Origin: Willaertia magna
Lineage: Eukaryota > Heterolobosea > Eutetramitea > Acrasida > Naegleriidae
Reading direction: 5' to 3'
DNA length: 10,471 nucleotides
Assembly: GCA_902984215.1 (NCBI GenBank)
Contig: CADWAF010000064.1
Span: forward strand, 1 to 10,471
The translations under genes and the position numbers were made by a program. The notes below the pieces were generated by a model, which was not told the origin of the DNA, searched no databases, and saw only the letters and a list, made by a program, of their open reading frames with translations. Numbering within the stretch: the first letter of the stretch is position 1; each line of letters begins with the position of its first letter. This document shows positions 1 through 7,363 of the stretch, in pieces.

Positions 1-28
1 ACTTACCTTTAGCCATTAAGGATGAAAA
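1..28 (+). repeat. 28-base direct repeat, left copy (intron-1 acceptor and start of CFAP298 exon 2)
   Basis: These bases are identical to 8886-8913; the match breaks at base 29 (T here, A at 8914). The repeat begins exactly at the window edge. It contains the last 12 bases of an intron ending in CTTTAG and the first 16 bases of CFAP298 exon 2. It therefore belongs naturally to CFAP298, and its second copy directly in front of the IDH gene is out of place. An identity starting exactly at a contig edge is what a graph-based assembly leaves when a path runs back into itself or branches. Confidence 0.95.
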
Positions 29-642
29 TATTGTAAATACTGTAAATAACGTAATAATGGAAAGTAAAAGGGTTTTGTCTAATGAAAAGGCTGAACAAAA
101 GATTGTTACTAAACAAGAAGATGTAGAATATTGTATTAAAAACGTTACAGGCGCAGTAATGATGGCGTTTCCTGCTGGTCTAGCCGAGGAAGATCCCATG
201 AGAGATTTATTGAAAGATGATTTTCAATGCGTAAGTATTCTTATTGTTTAAAGCATCATTCATCCATCAATTAATTCCACTTAATTCCTTAATAAAACAT
301 TAAAAACAGAAAGAAATGTTTGATCCAGAAAGTGCAACCTTATGGTTCGCAGGCAAAGAATTAACGAGAGATAAAAAGTTAATGGATTATAAATCTATTG
401 GAAGGAATGATAAAACAATGATTTTGGTAAAGCTTGGAAAGAAAGGAGGAAGTGCGCCATTAAGGGAGGCACCAATTGATGAAGAGGTTCAAAAGAAATT
501 ACTTTCGTATTGGCATAAAAAACAGGAAGAACAAAAGAAATTATTGGAAGACGATGATGTTTCTTATTCTAACAGTGAATGGGCAAATCCAAAAGGTTTG
601 AAAACTCAATTTCAAGGGATAAGTAGTACTAAATGGAAGTAA
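13..642 (+). CDS. CFAP298: CFAP298 (C21orf59/Kurly) cilia- and flagella-associated protein, exons 2 and 3 (C-terminal two thirds)
   Basis: CFAP298 is needed for axonemal dynein assembly and ciliary motility and polarity. Exon 2 is 13-230, read in the frame that gives IKDENIV then MESKRVL; exon 3 is 310-642. The intron at 231-309 (79 bases, GTAAGT...AACAG, phase 0) joins DDFQC to KEMFDPE. Diagnostic stretches are GAVMMAFPAGL, the LWFAGKEL(T)RDKKL block, GKKGGSAPLREAPI, and the tail SEWANPKGLKTQFQGISSTKWK, which follows the human protein through to its WK-containing end. The methionines at 57 and 316 are internal. Exon 2 opens in phase 1 at a CTTTAG acceptor, so a first exon must exist; the matching one lies 8.5 kb away at 8527-8806. 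Together the three exons give 831 bases, or 276 residues, against about 290 in human. The family call is strong; the odd part is the split. Confidence 0.93.
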
Positions 643-774
643 AGATAAATTATCGAGCTGGTTGTCAGCTGATTTTCAGAATTTGTGTGTTCTTTTTGTA
701 ATTGTTGAAAGAAAAACTCAAAGCTTCTTTTCAAAATTCCTTCAAAACTGGAGACCCAACCATTCGTTTGGTAA

Positions 775-792
775 ACTAAGCTACGACTTAGT
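775..792. repeat. Short inverted repeat (6-base stem, 6-base loop)
   Basis: ACTAAG at 775-780 is the exact reverse complement of CTTAGT at 787-792, with a CTACGA loop. It lies about 130 bases after the CFAP298 stop. It could be a 3' UTR hairpin or chance. It is not the anticodon arm of a tRNA, because no acceptor, D or T arms fit around it. Confidence 0.35.
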
Positions 793-916
793 CCTTAACA
801 ACAACTTTGTTTAATTTACAAAAGAGTTAATATGAACTCGCCTTTCAAAGAGGTGGATATGTCAATTGTAATTTCTAGTAAATTAATTATAAGATACCGT
901 TTCACAATAAAACGCG

Positions 917-945
917 ATTTGAAACGTTGGCTAACTGTTTCAAAT
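917..945. promoter_or_regulatory. Perfect 9-base inverted repeat ATTTGAAAC...GTTTCAAAT upstream of the Asn-rich membrane protein
   Basis: The arms are 917-925 and 937-945, separated by 11 bases. The same motif, in the form AATTTGAAAC, recurs at 1041-1050, about 20 bases before the start codon at 1070. Three copies of one 9-mer within 135 bases, two of them facing each other, look like a dimer-binding site plus a single half-site. No factor is identified; the regulatory role is inferred. Confidence 0.4.
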
Positions 946-1069
946 TAAGCTAAAGGGTTACAAAAAATATTAAACTAGCAAACATCGTTTGTATTGTTTT
1001 ATTAATAACAAACACTAATTATAACGTTAGATGTTAAAATAATTTGAAACAAAAGAATTTATAAACAAG

Positions 1070-2035
1070 ATGTTTTTTACAAACAACAAGAACAGTGACG
1101 AAGTTAACAACTATGTAATTCACAAACCACAACCACAAGAAGAAGAAAGGACAAATCTATTAGCAAATCTTTCCTCTATCATACGTTACGATAATAATAA
1201 TAACAACAACAAGGGAATTCAATCACCAGCCTCTCCAGAAATTGTACTGCCTTCTATGCTAAACCTTACATCCACTTCCTCATCTATTCATATTAACAGA
1301 ACGAAGAGAAAGGGAAATTATAATAAAACTACCAATGACAATAATAATAACAAGCCTACAGAGGAAAATACAATAACTACAGTAACTACATCTTCCGATT
1401 TATCTTCTCCAATAATTCTTTCTCCAACATACAATAATAATAGTAACAATGGAGGAATAATCTCAACAAGAACTGCAGCCTCTTCATCCAATAATAACAA
1501 AAGATATTATGACATTCCTTCCAATAACAATATGGATTTATTTGATTATCATCAACAATATGCAACTCCCATTGAAGCAAATGAAGCTGAAACGCCAACC
1601 TTAGATGTTTCCACTCCAACTCTTTCTACTCCCCGCACTCCAACTTCCTTCTTTTATAGAAATCAATATCATCCTAATGTTCCTTGTCTTTTGTTTGAAG
1701 AAGATTATATTCCCTTTGCCCAACAACATAACCCTGCAGAAGATGAAGAAGCAGGACTATTTAGTAAGGCTTCCAACAACAAAACAAAACATTATATTCT
1801 AAGTACTTTTCTATTTCTTACTGGATTTCTATTTGTTTTTCCTTGGATAATCCTATACGCTCTTTACCAACATTCTAAAGTAAAGTATTTAAAAATTCTT
1901 TCAAAAATCTCTGCTGTATTATTTGTAATTATTGGTATTTCTTATTTTTTGGCCTTTTTAGCAACGTTAATTGTAGTTTTGAATTATTACTATCATGGTA
2001 GTTCAAATCATAGTAAGACTCATACGTTGATTTAG
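1070..2035 (+). CDS. Asn/Ser/Thr-rich protein with two C-terminal membrane segments, family not recognised
   Basis: This is a single open frame of 321 residues starting at an ATG with an A-rich leader. Residues 1-240 are low complexity and probably disordered. They include asparagine runs around 42-47, 89-94, 122-127, 141-143 and 152-154, Ser/Thr-Pro clusters (TPTLDVSTPTLSTPRTPTS, about 176-193) and an acidic patch near 224-227. Residues about 241-264 and 277-305 form two strongly hydrophobic helices linked by a short Lys/His-containing loop, followed by a short polar tail. This predicts a C-terminally anchored membrane hairpin with a long N-terminal domain; repeated SP/TP sites suggest phosphorylation, which is inference. 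The Asn tracts are encoded by AAT/AAC triplet runs that tend to change in length. I can name no family; the layout resembles small two-helix membrane proteins of fungi and protists, but no motif decides it. Confidence 0.8.
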   Translation: MFFTNNKNSDEVNNYVIHKPQPQEEERTNLLANLSSIIRYDNNNNNNKGIQSPASPEIVLPSMLNLTSTSSSIHINRTKRKGNYNKTTNDNNNNKPTEENTITTVTTSSDLSSPIILSPTYNNNSNNGGIISTRTAASSSNNNKRYYDIPSNNNMDLFDYHQQYATPIEANEAETPTLDVSTPTLSTPRTPTSFFYRNQYHPNVPCLLFEEDYIPFAQQHNPAEDEEAGLFSKASNNKTKHYILSTFLFLTGFLFVFPWIILYALYQHSKVKYLKILSKISAVLFVIIGISYFLAFLATLIVVLNYYYHGSSNHSKTHTLI

Positions 2036-2300
2036 GGTTATTGGTTGTGTTAATTATTTAAAAAATTGGGTTTGTAAATTGTTTAAATAGTTTAGGAAAT
2101 GGATTGTTGTAAATAATTGATAAATAATTTTTTTTTGTTTTTATTGAAATAATTTTACAAAAATTGTAAAGTTATTATACCTTATACAAAACTATAAAAA
2201 ATATAAATTTTTTAAATATTATAAATTTAAATCATATTTAAATAATCATTACTAAAATAAACATCATTTAATAATTAAAAAATAAAATTTAAAATAAAAT
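2036..2300. other. AT-rich spacer between convergent genes
   Basis: The 3' ends of the Asn-rich gene (+) and PAM18 (-) face each other across this stretch. It is almost pure A/T, with homopolymer runs and AATAAA/AAATAAA-like words on both strands that would serve as polyadenylation signals. No coding or structured element is visible. Confidence 0.6.
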
Positions 2301-2690
2301 TTAATCTCTAGAACTTTTTCCCATAAGATAATCTTTAGCTTCATTTACCTTTGAAGAAACATAAGCACTACCACCATTATCAGGATGGTTTAATAACATT
2401 AATTTTCTATGTTTCTTTTTAACATCCTCTTCAGTAACGTGTCTAACATTCTTTCCGAAACCTAAAATATCTAAAGCTTCTTTCTTTGACATTTCTGGAT
2501 TAAAAGAACCTTCATAAAATTTTACACCATGAATTGGTTGAGAAAATACATCTGTTGCATTAACTATTGTAGATTTTATTTTATTTGCTGGTATTGCAGA
2601 TTTCGTTTTACCCATTGCTCTGACACCTGCTCGTATCATTATAAGTGAGGTTGTTGCTAAAATTCCGGCAGTTACCCATTGAAGAACCAT
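2301..2690 (-). CDS. PAM18: PAM18/TIM14 (DNAJC19/DNAJC15-type) mitochondrial import co-chaperone
   Basis: PAM18 is the J-protein of the presequence-translocase motor. Anchored in the inner membrane, it stimulates mitochondrial Hsp70 at the TIM23 channel to pull preproteins into the matrix. The 129-residue product has the family layout: a hydrophobic N-terminal anchor (about 3-20), a linker, the GGF-like motif as YEGSFNPEMSKKEAL (59-73), and a short J domain at the C-terminus. The catalytic HPD is at 102-104 inside LMLLNHPDNGGSAY, and NEAKDYL follows as in DNAJC19. Length is close to human DNAJC19 (116 residues), with a slightly longer linker. There is no intron. The ATG at 2690-2688 follows a long A run on the coding strand. 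The stop codon faces the AT-rich convergent spacer. Confidence 0.95.
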   Translation of the reverse strand: MVLQWVTAGILATTSLIMIRAGVRAMGKTKSAIPANKIKSTIVNATDVFSQPIHGVKFYEGSFNPEMSKKEALDILGFGKNVRHVTEEDVKKKHRKLMLLNHPDNGGSAYVSSKVNEAKDYLMGKSSRD

Positions 2691-3127
2691 TTTTTTTATT
2701 CTTTCTTTTTTTTAATGTTCAATCAATTTTTATATCAGAGGCTTCCCATAGCATGAGTTGTAGTAACTAATAAAAGGATCGGAAGTGCTTTCTTCTTGAT
2801 TTTAAATCTTAATTGTTATTCTTGTTCTTTCATTCAAGATACTAAAGCATTTCATCGTGTTGAATTGTTAAAAATTATCGAACCTTCCGAAAATCTTGCT
2901 GCAGGAAAGTTTAATAAAACTCTTACTTGGAATCACCTAACTGTAAATGAATTTGAGTACCACCCATTGGCGCGCTTTCAAAAACGGAATAAACAGCTCG
3001 TATTAAATAGGTCAAATCTAAGATTCAAAATAAACAGAAAAAAAACAATTTTGTTGCTTTCTTCAAGCCTAGGTTTTATAACCATTAACAAACCCCAAAA
3101 CGACTAAACTCTAACCTTTGATAAACA
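2691..3127. promoter_or_regulatory. Shared promoter region between divergent PAM18 and HPRT genes
   Basis: This 437-base spacer separates two divergently transcribed housekeeping genes, so it should contain both promoters. Next to PAM18 is a run of T (A on the coding strand). The middle part is less AT-rich than the 3' spacers. An ATG-initiated frame at 2796-3107 shows no recognisable motif and I do not call it a gene. The standout element is the GC-only core at 2969-2975, listed separately. Confidence 0.55.
2967..2975. promoter_or_regulatory. TTGGCGCGC, E2F/DP-like site
   Basis: TTGGCGCGC stands alone in AT-rich DNA, 153 bases upstream of the HPRT start. The same 9-mer occurs at 8269-8277 in the CFAP298 promoter. 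It resembles the E2F/DP consensus TTTSSCGC, which controls S-phase genes in animals and plants. HPRT is a nucleotide-salvage enzyme, so an S-phase link is plausible, but the factor is not shown here. Confidence 0.4.
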
Positions 3128-3825
3128 ATGATGAGCCAAGAATTACATCCTTTACCTGAATGTTGTGATAATATTTTATATACCGAAGAACAAGTTCAAA
3201 ATAGAATTAGTGAATTAGCAAAAGAAATTACTGAACATTATAAAGGAATTCTTCAAGAAGGTGAACATTTAGTTTTAGTTCCAGTTTTAAAAGGTTCTTA
3301 TATTTTTGCTGCTGATTTAAGTAGAAAATTAGGTGTTCCAAACTCAGTTGACTTTATTGCATTATCTAGTTATCAAGATGGTGTTGCAACAACAGGTGAA
3401 GTTAAAATCATTATGGACACAAGAAAATCAATCTTCAATAAGCATGTATTAGTTATTGAAGATATTATAGATTCAGGTTATACTTTATCTTTCTTAGTTA
3501 ATTTATTACAAACAAGAACTCCAAAAAGTATAAAAACTTGTGTTTTATTAACTGCACCAAAACATAAAAGAAAATTAGAAATTCCAGTTGATTGGGTTGG
3601 TATGGATATAGGTGAGCGTTTTGTTATTGGTTATGGTCTTGATTTAGGTGAACTTTACAGAAATTTACCTTGTAAGTATTTTCTTTTATTCACTATTAAT
3701 TAATTTAATATTATTTAATGTTTTTATTATTTAATTAATGTGTGATTAAATAATTTACAGATATTGCCGAATTGAAACAAAGTGTTATTGATGAAATTAA
3801 AAATGCTTCAAAGAAGAAGGAATAA
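3128..3825 (+). CDS. HPRT: Hypoxanthine(-guanine) phosphoribosyltransferase, two exons
   Basis: The enzyme transfers phosphoribose from PRPP to hypoxanthine/guanine to make IMP/GMP in purine salvage, in the cytosol. Exon 1 is 3128-3671 and exon 2 is 3761-3825. The intron at 3672-3760 (89 bases, GTAAGT...TTACAG, phase 1) splits a Tyr codon and restores RNLPYIAEL; without splicing the frame would end falsely at 3703. The spliced product is 202 residues. Visible motifs: LKGS (54-57) for pyrophosphate binding, the flexible loop SSYQDG (80-85), the PRPP loop VIEDIIDSGYTL (109-120) with Glu111/Asp112 and catalytic Asp115, Lys145 in the purine-contact region, and the VDWVGMDIGERFVIGYGLD base-binding segment (155-172). 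The YRNLPYI ending is more like bacterial Hpt than human HPRT1. Two in-frame ATGs (3128, 3131) can start the protein. Confidence 0.95.
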
Positions 3826-3899
3826 ATTTTGATGTTTATACCCCTTGTGTAATAAGAGATAGTTCTTTTTCTTTCGGAGTTGTGTCTGATATGTTTGGG

Positions 3900-4457
3900 T
3901 TATTTATTTTCTGTTATTGCTAATGGAGTATTATTATTAACGCTATGATTAGTGTTATTTCTTATTCTTCTTTCTTGTTTTACTTTGGTATAAGTATTAA
4001 GTAAAGATTTAAATAATTTACCTATCAATGAATTAGTAAGAACGTAAAAGATGAAATTTGTTGGTTTAGTGGATTGAAAAATACTAGGTTCCGAAAGTAA
4101 AAGTTGATGATTAATATTACCATTGGTTGGAAGAAGTGCATTGTTATTAGATGTTGTTGAAGTGACGGGTATTAAAGAATAAGGAAATTGACTTTTAATG
4201 ATAGTTTTGTTGCTAGATTCATTACTTTCTGTTTTCGGAACTTCAGTAATTGCTTTCAATAATCTTTCTTCTTCTTGTTTGATAGTATAAATTATTTCCA
4301 TTGGATCTTTCTTACGAAAATGTGTAAATCTTAAAACATGTTCATCAACAGGTGTTATAAATAATGCAATTATACTACAAATACCTATTGCCAAAGCTTT
4401 TAATTATTTAATTATAATTTAATTAATGAAAAAGAAGACCTTACCCAAATCCAACAT
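3900..4457 (-). CDS. Membrane-anchored protein of unknown family, two exons with a 13-base first exon
   Basis: The main open frame on this strand has no ATG at its 5' end; the codon at 4394-4392 is TTG. A consistent model starts at the ATG at 4457-4455, with a 13-base exon (4457-4445) encoding MLDL plus one base. A 48-base intron follows (4444-4397, GTAAGG...AAAAG, phase 1), then exon 2 from 4396 to 3900. This gives 169 residues beginning MLDLALAIGICSIIALFIT, a hydrophobic anchor or signal sequence. Then come a conserved-looking PVDEHVLRFTHFRKKDP, a charged helical stretch (IKQEEERLLKAITEV), an Asn/Ser-rich middle and a basic C-terminal part (KVKQERRIRN). I recognise no family. Its start codon lies 59 bases from that of the phosphodiesterase on the other strand. 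The gene is likely real; the micro-exon is inferred from splice signals and frame only. Confidence 0.65.
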
Positions 4458-4516
4458 TTTTTGATTACAAAACTTTTTATTTAAAAAAAATAATTGACAA
4501 TTAAAATATAAAAATA
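4458..4516. promoter_or_regulatory. 59-base bidirectional promoter
   Basis: Start codons at 4457 (-) and 4517 (+) point away from each other with 59 A/T-rich bases between them. Core promoters and both 5' UTRs must fit here or overlap the genes. No TATA element can be singled out in such AT-rich DNA. Confidence 0.5.
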
Positions 4517-5995
4517 ATGGACGAACAAGATGATGATATTCAATGGATTATTGAAAAACGAAAAAAAGAAAAGAAAGGAAGAATTATATTAATTTTATGT
4601 ATTATTTTAATTGCTTGTATCGTTATCGGATTCACATTAGCCGTTGTCATTACAAAATTTGCTTTACCCAATAATAATAATCCAGACAATAACATTTCCG
4701 AAAGTGAAATTATAACAGAATTAACACAAGAATGTACTTTACGTTTAATAACAATAGGAACTTCTGGTGGATTAATTGAATCTGATTTAACTTCTCTTTT
4801 AATTGGTACTAATACTTCAAAAGGAACTTTTTTAAGCCTTGACGCGGGAAATTTACTTTCAGGATTAAAAGCCTTTACAACTAGCACTACGAATTCAAAA
4901 TACAATTCTATTTTTTATAAAGTTTTACTTTCACCAAACGCGCCAATTGACCTTTTGAAAGAATATCCAACGACTATAAAAACAACTACAGAAACAACTA
5001 CAATAAATAATTTAAAAAATTGGAATGAAAGCCTAGTAGTTGGTTCTCTTTCTAAAGCCTTTGGCTTAATGGAAAGGCTATGGACTGAGATAATTACTAC
5101 TTTAGAGATTGATGATGACAATAGCAAAACGAAAGAAGAGGAAGAGGCAGCTAATAAAGAAGAAATTTATTTATCATTAGCTGGATATATTTTAAGACAA
5201 AACATTGTTGGTTATTTTATTGGTCATTCTCATTTAGATCATTTAAATGGTTTAATAATATCAAGTGCTTTAGGAAGTTATTTACAAAATAATATTTCAT
5301 TAGATAATTATTATTTACCAAAAAGTAAAAGTATAATTGGTAATAATAATGTCATTAATGCAATACAAAAGTATTTATTTAATGACATTATTTGGCCAAA
5401 TATACCTTTATATACAAATTGGTATAGTTATCAAACAATAGATTATTTAAAATCTTATTCTGTTAATGATTTATTATACAATAATACAAAAGATAATAAT
5501 GGAGATAATCAATTATTTAATGAGTTACATGTACAATTTTTTGAGTTGTGTCATGACGTACCATCTACCGCTTTTTTATTTACACATAAATTTTATGATT
5601 TACAATTATTATATTTTTCTGATACAGGTTTTACAAATAATAATTGTAATTATAAAGATAAAATTAATATAATTTGGAAATATATAAACATAGAAAAATT
5701 GAAAGTAATTTTAATTGAAATTAGTTTTCCAAATAGTACACCTGATAATCAATTATATGGACATTTAAGACCTAAAGATTTAATTGGAATATTGAAGGAA
5801 TTAAAATTAATAATGGATTTAAAACAAGTTTCTATATTTATTACACATATAAAACCAACCTTTCCAACAAGTAATGTCATTAATTTAAATATTAAAAAAT
5901 TAATTAAACAAGAATTATTAACTGAGGCAGAACAAGAAGGAATAGAAAGTACCTTTATCTTTCCAACACAAGGTCAACTTTACTGTTTCAATTAA
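4517..5995 (+). CDS. Class II cyclic-nucleotide phosphodiesterase with an N-terminal membrane anchor
   Basis: Class II PDEs (yeast Pde1, Dictyostelium PdsA) have a metallo-beta-lactamase fold and hydrolyse 3',5'-cyclic AMP/GMP. The 492-residue product has the family signature HSHLDHLNGLIISSA at 237-251, the metal-binding H-x-H-x-D-H. Other matching blocks are LRLITIGTSGGLIESDLTSL (75-94), SLDAGNLLSGL (107-117), CHDVPSTAFLF (345-355, His346), YFSDTG (366-371), VILIEISFPNS (397-407), the GHLRP block (415-419) and ITHIKP (442-447). The set of metal ligands looks complete. Residues 14-22 are strongly basic and 23-50 hydrophobic, so the positive-inside rule predicts a type II anchor with the catalytic domain outside or in a lumen, where it would remove extracellular cAMP; that location is inference. 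An Asn/Thr-rich, acidic insert (about 150-215) separates the first blocks from the signature. No intron is needed. Confidence 0.93.
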   Translation: MDEQDDDIQWIIEKRKKEKKGRIILILCIILIACIVIGFTLAVVITKFALPNNNNPDNNISESEIITELTQECTLRLITIGTSGGLIESDLTSLLIGTNTSKGTFLSLDAGNLLSGLKAFTTSTTNSKYNSIFYKVLLSPNAPIDLLKEYPTTIKTTTETTTINNLKNWNESLVVGSLSKAFGLMERLWTEIITTLEIDDDNSKTKEEEEAANKEEIYLSLAGYILRQNIVGYFIGHSHLDHLNGLIISSALGSYLQNNISLDNYYLPKSKSIIGNNNVINAIQKYLFNDIIWPNIPLYTNWYSYQTIDYLKSYSVNDLLYNNTKDNNGDNQLFNELHVQFFELCHDVPSTAFLFTHKFYDLQLLYFSDTGFTNNNCNYKDKINIIWKYINIEKLKVILIEISFPNSTPDNQLYGHLRPKDLIGILKELKLIMDLKQVSIFITHIKPTFPTSNVINLNIKKLIKQELLTEAEQEGIESTFIFPTQGQLYCFN

Positions 5996-6061
5996 TTATT
6001 TATCCATAAATTTAAATATTATTATTTATTTATTTAATTAATACTTAAATTGTTTTATCTA

Positions 6062-6869
6062 TTAATGAGATAAAATTGGTTTATTTTTCTTTTTATCAGT
6101 TAAATATTGATAAACTAAAATACAATCAACAAATAATTGAAATACACCACAACTAATAAATTGAATTGGTGCATTCTTAAATATAAAATAAATTGTTTTA
6201 AATCCATCACCTAAAAAGAAAGTACCTAAAAGAACAACACTTAAACCTTCAGTGCCATGTTTAAAATTCTTAATAACTTGTGGAATACCAAGTAATGCTT
6301 CAGTAAATAAAGCAATTCCACCAATCATTTCAGAATATTGATAACTACCAAAGATTGGTGGACAAACAAAAGATAATAAAGTCATAAATAATGTAAAGAA
6401 TAACATTGCGAAACAATAACTTTCAAAATCAATCCAATTCCAAAAACTTTCAATTGGCTTTGAAAATAAAGTACCTGATTCATTACTTTTTGGATAACGA
6501 GAACATATCCATAACATTAAGAATTGACATATTATCATTACGATTGATTGATAAAGTAATGTATCTTCAAATCTCTATTTTTTAAATTATTGTATTTCAA
6601 TTATTTAATAATTTATAAGAATAGTAGCGAATGATAAATGAGTGTGAATAGATGTGAAAACGAGTGAAAAATAAACTTACTTTCCACATCCAAAAGAAAA
6701 TACGTAAAATATTTGCAACTAATAGAATTAAACTAATAAATTTACTAAATGCTGCATTTGATTTCCTTTTGTTAATTTCTCTAAATTGGTCTACATATCC
6801 GATAGTTGGAGCAATTATCATTGTGATGTCTAAGCCAACACCAACGACCCATTTTAATAGTTCTGTCAT
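6062..6869 (-). CDS. SLC66A2: SLC66A2/PQLC1-type PQ-loop membrane protein, two exons
   Basis: This PQ-loop family includes human SLC66A2 (PQLC1), implicated in lipid scrambling and endosome-Golgi traffic. Exon 1 is 6869-6681 (63 residues) and exon 2 is 6574-6062. The intron at 6680-6575 (106 bases, GTAAGT...AAATAG, phase 0) joins LRIFFWMWK to RFEDTLLYQSIVM, matching the human LRILFWFGRRFESPLLWQS region. The spliced product is 233 residues with several hydrophobic segments. The second PQ motif is intact in LLGIPQVIKNFKHGTEGLSV. In the first repeat (PTIGYVDQFREI, about 21-32) the PQ pair is replaced by DQ. Other family blocks are LILLVANILRIFFW, TEALLGIPQ, LGDGFKTIYFIFKNAPIQF and CGVFQLFVDCILVYQY. 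The ATG at 6538 is internal. Its 3' end faces that of the phosphodiesterase, with 66 bases between the stop codons. Confidence 0.92.
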
Positions 6870-6979
6870 TTTTTTTGCTGGTTTATGTTTTACAAAAAGA
6901 AAACATTATTTCTTAATAATTAACTAATAATTTTACTGCTGTTTGTTTTACAAAAGTTTTAAAATAAATAATTCATAAA
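6870..6979. other. Short AT-rich spacer
   Basis: The stretch lies upstream of the PQ-loop gene and past the end of the leftward propeller fragment. It should contain the PQ-loop promoter. Nothing specific is visible. Confidence 0.4.
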
Positions 6980-7363
6980 TTAATTAAATACTTTCAAACA
7001 ATTATCATTTGCTTCAACAATAAAAATTTGATTATTTTCTTTGTTTAAAGTAATTCCTTTTGGCTTTTGTAAATTTTTAACACATTCCTTTTTTAATTTA
7101 AAATTATTATCTAAAAATAATAATTTATTATTTCTGTAATCACAAATAATATAATTATCATTTTTATCATTAATAATTCCATATAAATCTGAATTATTAA
7201 ATTTAATATTTGAAATAAAATTTCCTAATTTATCATAAACTTGAATTTCACTATTACAGTTATCACTACAAGTAATTACAATTTGATTTTTATTATTAAT
7301 TAAAATTCTTTTAGGATATAAATTAATTTTAAATAGAATATTAATTTTAGATAATTTATTAAA
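6980..7363 (-). pseudogene. NHL-type beta-propeller fragment, left arm of an inverted duplication
   Basis: Read leftwards, this is a 127-codon open frame ending at the TAA at 6982-6980, bounded upstream by a TAA at 7366-7364 and lacking an in-frame ATG near its start. It encodes propeller-like blades: YPKRILINNKNQIVITC, IQVYDKLGNFISNIKF, LYGIINDKNDNYIICDYRN, then KPKGITLNKENNQIFIVEAN. It is clearly homologous to the rightward frame ending at 7970, sharing nearly every blade motif with scattered substitutions and small indels. NHL repeats often mediate protein or RNA binding. With no start codon and one end at the duplication boundary, I read it as a decayed or truncated copy. A spliced upstream exon cannot be excluded, but none is visible. 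Confidence 0.7.

Larger units (their letters stand above)
643..1069. other. Intergenic spacer: CFAP298 3' end and promoter of the Asn-rich protein gene
   Basis: This is 427 bases between two same-strand genes with no credible coding frame and no tRNA. It is less A/T-extreme than the spacers between convergent genes, as are the other promoter-type spacers here. It holds two inverted repeats (775-792 and 917-945), a small CAAAC/GTTTG hairpin near 978-990 and an 8-base palindrome TAACGTTA at 1022-1029. The last 25 bases before the ATG are A-rich, like the other starts in the window. Confidence 0.6.

Noticed and set aside
57..251. Separate small gene starting at the ATG at 57 and ending at 249-251
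   Set aside because: It is CFAP298 exon 2 running into intron 2; the frame is open upstream to base 13 and the end lies past a GTAAGT donor at 231.
771..800. tRNA in the 643-1069 spacer
   Set aside because: Only a single hairpin; no cloverleaf, no T-arm consensus.
1318..1802. Overlapping frames on both strands inside the Asn-rich gene (1318-1500 -, 1386-1619 -, 1605-1802 +)
   Set aside because: Shadows of AAT/AAC repeats: poly-Leu and poly-Tyr/Cys products of low-complexity DNA.
2777..2786. GGATCGGAAG at 2777-2786 and 9643-9652 as leftover sequencing adapter (resembles the Illumina adapter start GATCGGAAGAGC)
   Set aside because: Only nine bases match and the following bases differ from the adapter in both places; more likely a chance shared word.
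2796..3107. 103-residue open frame in the PAM18/HPRT spacer
   Set aside because: No motif, no family resemblance and no splice partner; it occupies the expected promoter region. A lineage-specific gene cannot be fully excluded.
4540..5672. Frames at 4540-4905 (-), 4915-5127 (-) and 5466-5672 (+)
   Set aside because: Shadows of the phosphodiesterase gene, which carries all the conserved motifs in its own frame.
6664..6927. 87-residue frame opposite PQ-loop exon 1
   Set aside because: Antisense shadow of a confidently identified exon.
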